Shown here one piece after another: positions 1 to 10,853 of a stretch of DNA of 64,000 nucleotides. The DNA is from JBBQKG01 sp038326655. GTDB taxonomy: Bacteria > Actinomycetota > Thermoleophilia > Solirubrobacterales > JBBDJG01. The translations under genes were made by a program, and so were the position numbers. Within the stretch, counting starts at the first letter, position 1. Each line of letters begins with the position of its first letter. Location: NCBI GenBank assembly GCA_038326655.1, contig JBBQKG010000001.1, positions 1-64,000 on the forward strand, written 5' to 3'. The notes under the pieces were generated by a model. The model saw nothing but the letters and a program-made list of their open reading frames with translations. It was not told the origin of the DNA and searched no databases.

Positions 1-1854
<1,854 letters not shown>

Positions 1855-2379
1855 CCACTCGGATCAGTCCGCCGTCACCGCGCGCTTTCGGGATGCGGCC
1901 GAGGCTCACGATGTCGAGGGTGTGATCGACACGCTCGCGCCTGATGTCGTGGTCAACTCACCGATCACCAACAGGGTCGTTTTCCGGGGGCCGGACGAAG
2001 TGCGCGAGCTGCTTCGGTCTGTATTCGTCACGATCAGCGACATTCGCTACTTCGCCGATGTCGGCGATGAGCGCACGCGAGCGCTCTTCTACCGTGCCAA
2101 CGTCAACGGCGAGCCGCTGGAGGAAGCCACGCGCATCGAGTTGAACGACCTGGGTCAGATCAGGGAGATCACGCTCTTCTTCCGGCCCCTGCCGGGCCTG
2201 GCGACCCTCACTGCCGCACTGGCGCCCCGTCTGGCACGCAAGCACGGGCGCCTGCGCTCCCTGATCGCCCGCGTGCTGGTCGGCCCGCTGGGCTTCGCGA
2301 CACGCCTCGGCGACCGCCTCGTGACCTGGTTCGCGTAACGAGCAGGTCTTGTCCGAGGCCGTCCTTAGGGTCGGCCGAG

Positions 2380-3093
2380 ATGTGCGGGCGGTTCAGCAAC
2401 ACCGGTAAGCAGGCGGACGAGGTCCAGGCAAGGCTGGCCGACCTGCTCGGCGTTTCCCAGCCGGAGTCTGATCGTGGCTTCGAGCGGTTCAACGTCGCGC
2501 CGACGCAGGAGGTCCTGGCGGCGGTCGACGACGCGGGCGGCCGGCGCCTGGAGCCGCTCCGGTGGGCGCTGATCCCGAGCTGGGCGAAGGAAGCCAAGCT
2601 TGCCTTCAAGATGATCAATGCCCGCGCCGAGACAGTCCTCGAGCGGCCCGCCTACCGCGACCTCGTGATGCGGGCAAGCCAGCGTTGCCTGGTGCTGGCG
2701 GATGGCTGGTACGAGTGGCAGCGCCCCGAGGACCCGCGGCAACCGCGCAGGCCGATGCATTTCTCCCTGCCGGATCGCGAGCCGTTTTGCTTTGCGGGGC
2801 TCTGGACCAGCTGGTCTGCTCCCGGCGGCCAGGTCGTGCCGACGTGCACGATCGTCACCTGCGAGGCCAATCAGCTGGCGCGGCCCATCCACGACCGCAT
2901 GCCGGTCGTGCTGAGCGAGCCGGCCGCTTGGGAGGCATGGCTCGATCCCGCACTCGATGGCCCAGCCGTGTCCGAGCTGCTCGTGCCGCTGCCTTCCGAC
3001 CGGCTCTCGGTATGGCCGGCAAGCCCGGTCGTCAACTCGAGCAGGCACGAGGGCCCGGATTGCCTCCGCATCGAGCCCGCCGCTCTGGCGTAA
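2380..3093 (+). CDS. SRAP family abasic-site DNA crosslink protein (YedK/HMCES type)
   Basis: Protein of 237 aa that by family knowledge forms a thiazolidine DNA-protein crosslink with abasic sites in single-stranded DNA. The catalytic Cys follows the initiator Met (MCGRFS), and the other family landmarks are present: the FNVAPTQ motif, MINARAETV, the WYEW motif with the conserved Glu, and HDRMPVVL with the conserved His. Length is normal for the family. Cys2 must be exposed after Met removal, so the start at 2380 is firm. There is no Shine-Dalgarno sequence, but TAGGGT at 2366-2371 lies 8 nt upstream, which fits a leaderless transcript. Confidence 0.95.
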   Translation: MCGRFSNTGKQADEVQARLADLLGVSQPESDRGFERFNVAPTQEVLAAVDDAGGRRLEPLRWALIPSWAKEAKLAFKMINARAETVLERPAYRDLVMRASQRCLVLADGWYEWQRPEDPRQPRRPMHFSLPDREPFCFAGLWTSWSAPGGQVVPTCTIVTCEANQLARPIHDRMPVVLSEPAAWEAWLDPALDGPAVSELLVPLPSDRLSVWPASPVVNSSRHEGPDCLRIEPAALA

Positions 3094-3172
3094 GGTACCC
3101 GCCCCGCCACGCATGGGTCAAGCACGCGCCCTATGGCAGCGGCCGCCTCTCACGGCCGTCGGCGATCGGCTC

Positions 3173-5404
3173 TCAGCCTGTTCGAGGCCGGCGCGAGGTG
3201 CGCGGGTGCCGGGCGCGCAGGCGACCCGCCGCCCCGGCCGCCTGGTCGGCGCTTGCTGCGGGCGCGATGCGGACCTTGAGGCCGACCCTCCGGAAGCGCG
3301 CCTGGTGGACTATCTGGATCGCCAGCGTCGGCCCCGGCAGCGGCGCCGAGGACTGTCGTTTGGGGTGCAGGATGTGTGCGGTTCCGCGCGGGGCGCCCGT
3401 CGGGACCACGACGTATCCGCTCTCCTCACCCACGATGTAGAAGTAGGCCACGTCGCGCATCCGCACGCGGCGCCCCGGCGTGCCCTTCTGCGCCAGCGTC
3501 ACGCGCGCGCCGTTCACCAGCACGGCCTCGATCCGCGCCGAGCGGCCCCAGGACGGAAACAGCATGTCGACAGTGAGCCGGGCCTTGCGCCGCGGCACGA
3601 CCTTCCAGCGCGTCTCGAGGTGGGTCGCCTTGAAGCGGTGGAAGGTCTCGATCGCGACCTCCGAGGACTGCGTGCGCCCGCGCGCGATGATCGTCTCGAA
3701 CCTGCCCCCGTAGGGCCGGCGCGGGTATGGCTTCGCGCGGTGCACGGGGCCATCGGGGGTCGCCAGGAGCTCGATCGGTGGCTTCCGGGGCGTCTCGTTG
3801 CGGCCACGCTGAGAGAAGAGCACCTCCTTCGCCGCGTGGTCGCGAACCAGCACGCCGAAGCTCGCAAGCGGCCGCCCGCCGACGTTCGCGACCACGCGCT
3901 GGTCGCCGTCGTAGAGGCGGGCGAGCTCGATCCCGCCATACGGGACCGCATGCTGGTTCACCGCCAGCACGGCCGCGTTGTAGGCGGGCGTGGTGATCGT
4001 GAGGCGGCCGATGTCGCCGTCGAAGGAATAGACCGGTGGCGGCTCCGGGGCCGGTTGGTCGCCGAGTCCGAGCGCCACCGCCCGGGCCGCATTTGCCTGC
4101 ATGCGCGCCGCGAACATCTCCCGGATGCTCAGCCCGAGGGGCTCCACGTCCACGTGGTAGAGGTTTGCCGGCGCGATCCCCACTCCGTCGGGCGCGCCGA
4201 CCGAGAGCCGTTCGAAGAGCTGGAGCCCACGGTCGAAGTAGTACTTCGCCCATCCGCCGAGATCGGAGACGTTATGGAAGCGCGGCGACGTCGCGATCGC
4301 GAGCAGTCCCTGCTGAGCGAGCGCCCAGGTGCGTCCGGCGTGCCAGCGCTTGAAGCCGTAGCCGGTGTCCCAGTTCAGGTAGCCCCCGTGCGTCCAGTAC
4401 GCGTAGACGACGTGCTCGATCCATGCCCGCAGCAGCACCATGTGCTGCGGCGCGATCGGCTGCATGCCGGCCCGCAGCGCGTGCTCGTAGTGGATGATGA
4501 AGTGGCAGGTCTCGCTCGCGTACTCGGCGCTGTCGAGGTTGTAGGGGTGCCACGGCCTTGCCTTGGGCAGGTAGTGGAACCGGTAGCCGGGGCCGAGGTT
4601 GGGCGACCCGCGGGAAGTCAGGCGCCGCGGGATGCCCTCGCAGAACCGCTCCACCTGTGCCCGGTAGTCGCTGCGGAGCAGCTCGGTGTCGCCCGTCACG
4701 GTGGCGGTGTGCGCGTAGAGGTCGCAGTTCCAGTTGATCTGGTTCAAGCGCACGCTCGGGTAGCGGAAGAACGGCCCGCGCGCGCAGCGCTGGATCCGGT
4801 CGGCGATCAGGTCGACCGTTTCCTGGGGCAGCCCGAGCACGTCCCGGGCGCGCCACGCGTACATCAGCGCCTCCGCCACCTTGGGGTCGATCGACTTGTC
4901 CATCGCGGCGGAGCGCGTGCCGAGGCTCTCGACCCAGCCGGGCGTGTGGAACTGAGGGTCCGGCTCGGCCGGCGTGGTCAGCTCGCTCCAGGGCGGCGAC
5001 TCGCAGAGGCGCTGCGCGAGCACCCGCGCACGGTCGTCGTTCCGGGCGGCGCCGTCGTGACCGGCGAGCGCGGCGATCGCGTGCGTGGTGAGCAGCAGCG
5101 AGTTGTGGTAGATCCGGCCGACGTCGCTGTTGCCGGAGCCGTAGTGGCGCTTCTCGGGCACCCAGAGCTGGTCGAAGTAGGGCTGCAGCCAGTCGGCGAA
5201 GCGCCAATAGTCGCGGGTGCCAAAGGGTGGCCCGGGGAGGCCCGGCGGGTCGAGTGAGACCTGCTGCCGGACGATGCGCGCCCGCGCGCTGCCGGGCATG
5301 CCGGCAAGGCCGCTCGCGGCCAGCCCCGCCGTGACCTGGGCGGAGCGCAGCACGAAGCGGCGTCTCGTCAGCGATCTGCGATTGCGCTCTGGCACTCCCG
5401 GCAT
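3173..5404 (-). CDS. Tat-exported protein of unknown function, possibly alpha/alpha-toroid
   Basis: A 743-residue protein with a twin-arginine signal (TRRRFVLR at about residues 13-20, then a hydrophobic stretch and an A-R-A cleavage site near residue 43), so it is probably folded in the cytoplasm, perhaps with a cofactor, and exported. Residues about 60-450 are helical and rich in Trp, His and Tyr (for example HNSLLLTTHAIAAL and HGGYLNWDTGYGFKRWHAG), reminiscent of the (alpha/alpha) toroids of polysaccharide lyases and glycosidases. Residues about 470-690 look beta-rich. I cannot assign a family or catalytic residues. It is a monocistronic gene on the minus strand between the SRAP gene and radA; a long antisense frame overlapping it looks like a GC artefact. 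Confidence 0.85.
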   Translation of the reverse strand: MPGVPERNRRSLTRRRFVLRSAQVTAGLAASGLAGMPGSARARIVRQQVSLDPPGLPGPPFGTRDYWRFADWLQPYFDQLWVPEKRHYGSGNSDVGRIYHNSLLLTTHAIAALAGHDGAARNDDRARVLAQRLCESPPWSELTTPAEPDPQFHTPGWVESLGTRSAAMDKSIDPKVAEALMYAWRARDVLGLPQETVDLIADRIQRCARGPFFRYPSVRLNQINWNCDLYAHTATVTGDTELLRSDYRAQVERFCEGIPRRLTSRGSPNLGPGYRFHYLPKARPWHPYNLDSAEYASETCHFIIHYEHALRAGMQPIAPQHMVLLRAWIEHVVYAYWTHGGYLNWDTGYGFKRWHAGRTWALAQQGLLAIATSPRFHNVSDLGGWAKYYFDRGLQLFERLSVGAPDGVGIAPANLYHVDVEPLGLSIREMFAARMQANAARAVALGLGDQPAPEPPPVYSFDGDIGRLTITTPAYNAAVLAVNQHAVPYGGIELARLYDGDQRVVANVGGRPLASFGVLVRDHAAKEVLFSQRGRNETPRKPPIELLATPDGPVHRAKPYPRRPYGGRFETIIARGRTQSSEVAIETFHRFKATHLETRWKVVPRRKARLTVDMLFPSWGRSARIEAVLVNGARVTLAQKGTPGRRVRMRDVAYFYIVGEESGYVVVPTGAPRGTAHILHPKRQSSAPLPGPTLAIQIVHQARFRRVGLKVRIAPAASADQAAGAAGRLRARHPRTSRRPRTG

Positions 5405-5544
5405 CCTTCGGGCGACACAACACGACGAAGGCCCGATCGGAGCGCACCGGGCCGTCCAGCCTCCGAAGGGTCCCAGGTCGACCGGCGGTGCGCGCCGTGG
5501 GCCGGGGGCGAATGCCGTCGGCCCGCGCCCTTAATGTCAGCGAG

Positions 5545-6942
5545 ATGGCACGTCCCCTCGTCACGTTCGCCTGCGCCTCCTGCGGGCACGAGAGCCCGAA
5601 GTGGATGGGGCGCTGCTCGGGCTGCGGCGAATGGAACACCCTGGTCGAGGAACAGGCTGCTCCGCCGGAGGCCGCCCGCTCGCCGCGGGGCGGGCGCACC
5701 GCGACCGCCAGAAAGGCGGTTCCGCTGGCGGAGGTCGAGCCGCTCGCGGTCGCGCGTGTCCCGACGGGAAGCGGCGAGCTCGACCGGGTCCTCGGCGGCG
5801 GCATCGTACCGGGCTCGATCGTGCTGATCGGCGGCTCGCCGGGGATCGGGAAGAGCACCTTGATGAGCGCGGCCCTCGGCAGCGTGCAGCGCACGGGGAA
5901 GCGGGCGATGTACGTGAGCGGGGAGGAGTCCGCGGCCCAGATCCGGCTCCGCGCCGAGCGACTCGGCGCAGACGCCCTGACGGTGCCCGTGCTCGCGGAG
6001 ACCTCGCTCGAGACGGTGATCGCGTCGATCGAGGCCGAGCGGCCGGACGTCTGCGTGGTCGACTCGGTCCAGACGCTTCATTCCGAGGCGCTCACCGGCG
6101 CCGCCGGGAGCGTCGGCCAGGTCCGCGAGGTCGCGGCCCGGCTCGAGCGCCTCGCTCGCGGGCTCGGGACCGCCGTGATCCTGGTGGGACACGTCACCAA
6201 GGACGGCACGCTCGCGGGACCGCGCGTGCTCGAGCACGCGGTCGACTGCGTGCTCCAGTTCGAGGGCGAGCCGCAGCGCACCTACCGCACGCTTCGGGCG
6301 CTCAAGAACCGGTTCGGCTCGACCAACGAGATCGGCGTGTTCGAGATGCGCGCAGGTGGGCTCACCGAGGTGGCCGACCCCTCGGAGCGCTTCGTGCGCG
6401 AGGCCGAGCCCGTCGCGGGCTCGTGCCTGCTGTGCTCGATGGAGGGCTCCCGGCCGCTGCTGGTTGAGGTTCAGGCGCTGGTCGCCCCGAGCGAGGTGGT
6501 GCCGCCGCGCCGCGTCGCAAACGGCGTCGACCGCAACCGCCTGAGCCTCGTGTTGGCCGTGCTCGGTCACAACGGCGGCCCATCGGTGGGCTCCGCCGAC
6601 GTGTTCGTGAGCGTGGCCGGCGGCGTCCGGATCGAGGAGCCCGGCGCCGACCTCGCGATCGCGCTCGCGGTCGCCTCGGCGGCCACCGGGGTTCCCGTCT
6701 CGGGCGGCACGGCGCCGACGGGGTGCTTCGGGGAGCTCGGCCTGACCGGAGAGCTGCGCTACGCGGCCCACCCGGAGCGGCGCCTGGAGGAGGCGACACG
6801 GTTCGGGCTGGAGCGGGTCCTGCTGCCCGTGAGGTGCCTCGACGACGGCATCCGAAACCCCGCCGCGATCGGGGCGTCGACGCTGCGCGAGGCGCTCGCG
6901 CTCGCGCTCGGGCCCGCCGAAGGGGTCAGGCGCGCGGCCTGA
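5545..6942 (+). CDS. radA: DNA repair protein RadA (Sms)
   Basis: RecA-like ATPase that promotes branch migration during recombination repair. The 465-residue product has an N-terminal C4 zinc finger (Cys10, Cys13, Cys24, Cys27), Walker A GGSPGIGKS at about 96-104, the RadA signature KNRFG at 254-258, and a C-terminal Lon-protease-like domain. A longer in-frame ATG exists at 5488, but its extra 19 residues are low-complexity and the zinc finger of RadA normally begins a few residues after Met, so 5545 is preferred. No Shine-Dalgarno sequence is visible; a TTAATG/TAATGT hexamer lies 7-8 nt upstream. disA follows after a 121-nt gap. Confidence 0.97.
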   Translation: MARPLVTFACASCGHESPKWMGRCSGCGEWNTLVEEQAAPPEAARSPRGGRTATARKAVPLAEVEPLAVARVPTGSGELDRVLGGGIVPGSIVLIGGSPGIGKSTLMSAALGSVQRTGKRAMYVSGEESAAQIRLRAERLGADALTVPVLAETSLETVIASIEAERPDVCVVDSVQTLHSEALTGAAGSVGQVREVAARLERLARGLGTAVILVGHVTKDGTLAGPRVLEHAVDCVLQFEGEPQRTYRTLRALKNRFGSTNEIGVFEMRAGGLTEVADPSERFVREAEPVAGSCLLCSMEGSRPLLVEVQALVAPSEVVPPRRVANGVDRNRLSLVLAVLGHNGGPSVGSADVFVSVAGGVRIEEPGADLAIALAVASAATGVPVSGGTAPTGCFGELGLTGELRYAAHPERRLEEATRFGLERVLLPVRCLDDGIRNPAAIGASTLREALALALGPAEGVRRAA

Positions 6943-7063
6943 GCGCTGCGCGGCCGATTTTCCGCTTGGTAGCCGCGATCGCCGGCTGACACGCCGTTGC
7001 AGCCCACGGAGCGATGCTTCGCCCGAACCGCGCTCGGAGCGCGTTTTCTGCCATCATTCGGGC

Positions 7064-8176
7064 ATGGCGCGAGTAGGGGAAGAGCTGATCGATGAACTCC
7101 ACTCTCGTCAGGAACCGCGACTCCTAAGGGCACTTGAGATGGTCGCGCCGGGCACTGCGCTCCGCGAGGGCATCGACAACTGCGTCCTCGCCAGGACCGG
7201 CGCCCTGATCGTGATCGGCGACGAGGACGGGCTCGCGCCACTGGTCTCCGGCGGGATCAAGCTCGACATCGACTACTCGCCCGGGATCCTCTACCAGCTC
7301 GCGAAAATGGACGGCGCGATCCTGTGCTCGCAGAACGCGACCAAGATCATGTGGGCGAACGTCCAGCTGACGCCCGACCCGACGATCCTCTCCCGCGAGA
7401 CCGGTACCCGCCACCGCACCGCCGAGCGGGTCTCGAAGCAGACCGATGCGCTCGTGATCTCGATCTCCGAGCGGCGCGAGGTCGTCTCCCTGTTCTTCGA
7501 CGGCGCGAAGTACGTGCTCCAGGAGATCCCGGCGGTGCTGGCACGCGCGAACCAGGCGCTCGCGACGCTCGACAAGTACCGCGCCCGGTTCGACCAGGTC
7601 TCGATGCGCCTCACGGCGCTCGAGTTCGAGGGCGGGGTGACGCTCCACGACGCGCTCACCGTGCTCCAGCGCTCCGAGATGGTCACCCGCATGGCGGTCG
7701 AGATCGAGCGCTACATCGTCGAGCTCGGTGCCGACGGCCGGTTGATCGAGATGCAGCTCGAAGAGATGCTGACCGGCGTCGCCGCGGACCGGTCGGCGCT
7801 GGTCCGCGACTACATCGTCGACAACTCCGAGGAAAGCTTCACGGCCGTGATGGAGGCCCTGCCGCGGCTGCCGAACCAGGACCTGCTCGATTTCGGGCGC
7901 CTCGGCGAGTTGCTCGGCTACGACCGCAAGCTCAACACGCTCGACTTCCCTGTGACGCCCCGCGGTTATCGCATCCTGGGGCGCATCCCCCGCCTGCCCG
8001 AGTCCGTCGTCCAGAACGTGGTCCGGGAATTCGGCACCTTCGACGTGATGCTGGCCGCCACGGGCGGCGAGCTGGAAGCGGTCGAGGGGGTCGGAGAGGT
8101 CCGCGCCAAGGAGATCCGGGAGGGCCTCAGGCGCCTCCAGGAGATCAACCTCGTCGACCGGTATCTCCAGACCTAG
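7064..8176 (+). CDS. disA: Diadenylate cyclase DisA
   Basis: Condenses two ATP into the second messenger c-di-AMP and scans DNA for branched structures. The 370-residue protein has the N-terminal DAC domain with both catalytic motifs intact: DGA at residues 83-85 (KMDGAILC) and RHR at 116-118 (GTRHRTAERVS). A helical linker follows, then a C-terminal HhH DNA-binding domain (GRIPRLPESVVQNVVREFG). It sits directly after radA as in Bacillus and mycobacteria, where RadA modulates DisA. A c-di-AMP riboswitch at 39411-39564 in this window is a plausible target of its product. Confidence 0.97.
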   Translation: MARVGEELIDELHSRQEPRLLRALEMVAPGTALREGIDNCVLARTGALIVIGDEDGLAPLVSGGIKLDIDYSPGILYQLAKMDGAILCSQNATKIMWANVQLTPDPTILSRETGTRHRTAERVSKQTDALVISISERREVVSLFFDGAKYVLQEIPAVLARANQALATLDKYRARFDQVSMRLTALEFEGGVTLHDALTVLQRSEMVTRMAVEIERYIVELGADGRLIEMQLEEMLTGVAADRSALVRDYIVDNSEESFTAVMEALPRLPNQDLLDFGRLGELLGYDRKLNTLDFPVTPRGYRILGRIPRLPESVVQNVVREFGTFDVMLAATGGELEAVEGVGEVRAKEIREGLRRLQEINLVDRYLQT

Positions 8177-8242
8177 CCGGACACACCGGACGGCCGGACA
8201 GCACCCATACACGAACGCCAGACCGGCACGCAGGACAATCCC

Positions 8243-8258
8243 AAGGAGGCTCAAGATT
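8243..8258 (+). promoter_or_regulatory. Strong Shine-Dalgarno followed by an in-frame ATT codon upstream of carD
   Basis: AAGGAGG occupies 8243-8249. Six nt further on is ATT at 8256-8258, in frame with carD and with no stop codon before the carD ATG at 8322. The ATG itself has no comparable ribosome-binding site. If ATT is the start, CarD gains 22 residues. Rare ATT starts are known for infC, where they give IF3-dependent control. Confidence 0.5.
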
Positions 8259-8321
8259 CCGCAGCAAACACCAGCAGAGACCGACGTCGTACAGATCGTC
8301 CAGACGATCGAGACAATCCAG

Positions 8322-8834
8322 ATGACCTACAAGGTCGGGGACAAGGTCGTCTATCCGCACCACGGCGCGGGGAAGGTCCTCAAGAAGGAGAAGAAGGAGA
8401 TGCTCGGCGACACGCGCGAGTACCTCACGATCAAGATCCTTCACAACGACATGACGGTCATGGTCCCGAGCGACAGCGCCGGCCGGGCGGGACTGCGGCG
8501 CGTGATCGGCGAGGACGACGTGACACGCGTGCTTGCGGTGCTGCGCGACGACATCAGCCAGATGCCGAAGAACTGGAACCGCCGGTTCAAGCACAACCGC
8601 GACAAGATGAAGACGGGCGATGTGTTCGAACTGGCGGAGGTCGTTCGGAACCTTGCGATCCGGGACTTCGAGAAGGGCCTCTCGACGGGCGAGAAGCAGA
8701 TGTTCACGCGCGCAAAGAAGATCCTCTCCTCCGAGCTGATGTACGCGCTCGACATGGACGAGAAGGAAGCCGAGGAGTATCTCGACGACCTCCTCGAGGA
8801 GAGCAACTCCGAGCGCACCGCCACGGCCAAGTAG
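8322..8834 (+). CDS. carD: CarD family RNA polymerase-binding transcription regulator
   Basis: Binds the RNA polymerase beta subunit and the upstream edge of the transcription bubble and stabilises open complexes, notably at rRNA promoters. The 170-residue product has the N-terminal Tudor-like RNAP interaction domain (YKVGDKVVYPHHGAGKV) and the C-terminal helical DNA-binding domain with the conserved Trp (MPKNWNRRFKHN). The annotated ATG gives the usual N terminus of the family. The reading frame may begin at an ATT codon at 8256, preceded by a much better Shine-Dalgarno sequence. In mycobacteria carD also precedes ispD-ispF, so the context is conserved. Confidence 0.95.
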   Translation: MTYKVGDKVVYPHHGAGKVLKKEKKEMLGDTREYLTIKILHNDMTVMVPSDSAGRAGLRRVIGEDDVTRVLAVLRDDISQMPKNWNRRFKHNRDKMKTGDVFELAEVVRNLAIRDFEKGLSTGEKQMFTRAKKILSSELMYALDMDEKEAEEYLDDLLEESNSERTATAK

Positions 8835-8851
8835 CCGGCCGCGTGGCATAG

Positions 8852-9529
8852 ATGGCGACTGCCGTCGTCGCTGCCGGCGGCACGGGGGAGCGCCTCGGGG
8901 CGGGCATCCCGAAGGCGCTGGTCCCGCTCGCCGGGCGGCCGATGATCTCGTGGTCCCTGGCGGCGCTCCAGGCGTCGCAGCGGGTGTCGATCGCGGTGAT
9001 CGCCGCTCCGCGCGGCCACGAGCGCGACATCGAGGCGATCGCGCGGGAATCGCTGTCGCAGCTGCCGTTCACGATCGCGACCGGTGGTGAGACGCGCTCC
9101 GAGTCGGTCGCAAACGCGATCGCGGCGGTGGACACGGACGAGCAGCTCGTGATCCACGACGCAGCCCGGCCGCTCGCGACGGCGGAGCTCTTCGACCGCT
9201 GCATCGAGCGCCTCGAGCAATGGCGCTGCGCCGGCGTGGTCGCGGCCGCCCGAACGGTCGACACGATCAAGGAGGCCGACGCCGGGGGACGCGTGATCGC
9301 GACGCTCGAGCGTTCAAGCCTCTGGGTCGTGCAGACTCCGCAGGCGTTCCAGCCGGCTCCGCTTCGGAAGGCGCTGGCCGAGGGTGACCTCGCGCGGGCG
9401 CCCGACGACGCCGCGCTGGTCGAGGCGATCGGCGGCGACATCCGCGTGGTCGAGGCGCCACGGCAGAACCTGAAGGTGACCACCGAGCAGGACCTCAGGA
9501 TCGCCGAGCTGCTTCTCTCCTTCCGGTGA
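8852..9529 (+). CDS. ispD: 2-C-methyl-D-erythritol 4-phosphate cytidylyltransferase
   Basis: Third step of the MEP isoprenoid pathway: MEP plus CTP gives CDP-ME. The 225-residue protein begins with the nucleotide-binding signature (VVAAGGTGERLG...PKAL) and has GGETRSESVANAI, VIHDAARPL and VQTPQAF, all IspD hallmarks. It starts 17 bp after carD and is the first gene of a tightly coupled run; its TGA overlaps the GTG of the next gene (GTGA). Confidence 0.96.
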   Translation: MATAVVAAGGTGERLGAGIPKALVPLAGRPMISWSLAALQASQRVSIAVIAAPRGHERDIEAIARESLSQLPFTIATGGETRSESVANAIAAVDTDEQLVIHDAARPLATAELFDRCIERLEQWRCAGVVAAARTVDTIKEADAGGRVIATLERSSLWVVQTPQAFQPAPLRKALAEGDLARAPDDAALVEAIGGDIRVVEAPRQNLKVTTEQDLRIAELLLSFR

Positions 9530-10365
9530 CCCTGACCGATTACCACACCCACCTCCGGCCCGACGAGCCCGGCACCGAGGCGTCCGAGTACTTCACCGAG
9601 CGCAACGTCGCCCGTTACGTCGAGCGCGCGCACGAGTCGGGCATCTCCGAGCTGGGCTTCGCCGAGCACGTCCACCGCTTCCGTGAATCGCTGGAGGTCT
9701 GGCGACACCCGTTCTGGGTGGAGAACGCGGTCGACTCGCTCGACGGCTACGTCGAGTTCGTGCTCTCGATGCGCGACGCGGGCTACCCCGTGAAGCTCGG
9801 CCTCGAGCTCGACTACGTGCCCGGGCGCGAGGAGCAGCTGGCGGCGCTGCTCGACGAGCGGCCCTTCGACTACGTGATCGGCTCGGTGCACTTCATCGCC
9901 GATCGGGCGGTGGACCACGAGGGCTACGACGCGTGGCGCCGTTCGGACCCGGACGAGGTCTGGCGGGAGTACTTCGAGACGCTCGCGGCGGCGGCCGCGA
10001 GCGGCCTCTTCGACGTGCTCGCCCATCCCGACCTTGTAAAAGTCTGGGGCGCCGGGCGCCCGGCGCCCCCCCTGCCCTTGTCCACCTACTACCAACTGGC
10101 GATGCCCGAGATCGAGGCCGCGGACGTGGCCGTCGAGGTCTCCACCGCGGGCCTGCGGAAGCCGGCGGGGGAGATCTACCCGGCGCCCGAGTTGCTCGCC
10201 AGGTGCGTCGCCGCGGGCAAGCCGGTCGCGCTCTCCTCCGATGCACACGCGCCCGAGCAGCTCGGCTACCGGTACGGCGACGCGGTCGAGTTGCTGCGCG
10301 CCGCCGGGGTCGAGCGGATCGCGGTCTTCGAGCGCCGGATACGCCGCCTGGAGCCGCTCGGATGA
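9526..10365 (+). CDS. PHP-domain phosphatase, HisK-type histidinol phosphatase
   Basis: Metal-dependent phosphoesterase of the PHP superfamily, closest by motif to histidinol-phosphatase HisK (last phosphatase step of histidine synthesis), though no other his gene is nearby. The 279-residue product shows the ordered PHP metal ligands: DYHTHL at the N terminus, GFAEHVH, GLELDYV, GSVHFI, DVLAHPDLV and SSDAHAPEQLG. The GTG start overlaps the ispD stop and the stop overlaps the ispF start (ATGA), so it lies inside a coupled isoprenoid/tRNA operon. Its substrate in that context is not proven. Confidence 0.88.
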   Translation: MTLTDYHTHLRPDEPGTEASEYFTERNVARYVERAHESGISELGFAEHVHRFRESLEVWRHPFWVENAVDSLDGYVEFVLSMRDAGYPVKLGLELDYVPGREEQLAALLDERPFDYVIGSVHFIADRAVDHEGYDAWRRSDPDEVWREYFETLAAAAASGLFDVLAHPDLVKVWGAGRPAPPLPLSTYYQLAMPEIEAADVAVEVSTAGLRKPAGEIYPAPELLARCVAAGKPVALSSDAHAPEQLGYRYGDAVELLRAAGVERIAVFERRIRRLEPLG

Positions 10366-10853
10366 GCGAGCAGCGCGCCGGGATCGGCTACGACACGCAC
10401 CGCGTGAGCGGCGCCCGGACGCTCGTGCTGGGCGGGGTCGAGCTGCCGGGGGTGCCGGGCCTCCACGGATTCTCGGACTCCGACGTGCTCACTCACGCTG
10501 TGATCGATGCCGTGCTCGGGGCGGCGGCGCTCGGCGACATCGGCCGCCACTTCCCCGACACCGACCCGCGCTACGAGGGCGCCGACAGCATCGGGCTGCT
10601 CCGCGAGGCGGTCTCGCGCGTGGGCACGGCGGGCTGGCGCGTCGGGAACGTCGACGCGACCGTGATCTGCGAGCAGCCGCGGATCGGCCCGCACGCCGCC
10701 GAGATGGCGAGCCGGCTCGCGGCCGCCCTCGGCGTCGAGCCGGGCTGCGTGAGCGTGAAGGGCACGACCAACGAAGGCATGGGTTTCCTTGGCCGCGGAG
10801 AGGGGATCGCGGCGCTCGCGGTCGCGATGATCGCGCGGATCGAGGGCTCGTGA
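10362..10853 (+). CDS. ispF: 2-C-methyl-D-erythritol 2,4-cyclodiphosphate synthase
   Basis: Converts CDP-ME 2-phosphate to MEcPP in the MEP pathway. The 163-residue length is standard. Zinc ligands are Asp11 and His13 (GYDTHR) and His45 (DSDVLTHAV); RHFPDTDP and the C-terminal KGTTNEGMGFLGRGEG are diagnostic. The start at 10362 overlaps the upstream stop by four bases, and the stop overlaps the GTG of cysS. A longer frame extends upstream but only as a shadow of the PHP gene. Confidence 0.97.
   Translation: MSEQRAGIGYDTHRVSGARTLVLGGVELPGVPGLHGFSDSDVLTHAVIDAVLGAAALGDIGRHFPDTDPRYEGADSIGLLREAVSRVGTAGWRVGNVDATVICEQPRIGPHAAEMASRLAAALGVEPGCVSVKGTTNEGMGFLGRGEGIAALAVAMIARIEGS

Noticed and set aside
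2957..5257. Long plus-strand open frame opposite the Tat-exported protein
   Set aside because: Composition is Arg/Val/Asp-rich without any motif; the minus-strand frame has a good signal peptide and coherent composition.
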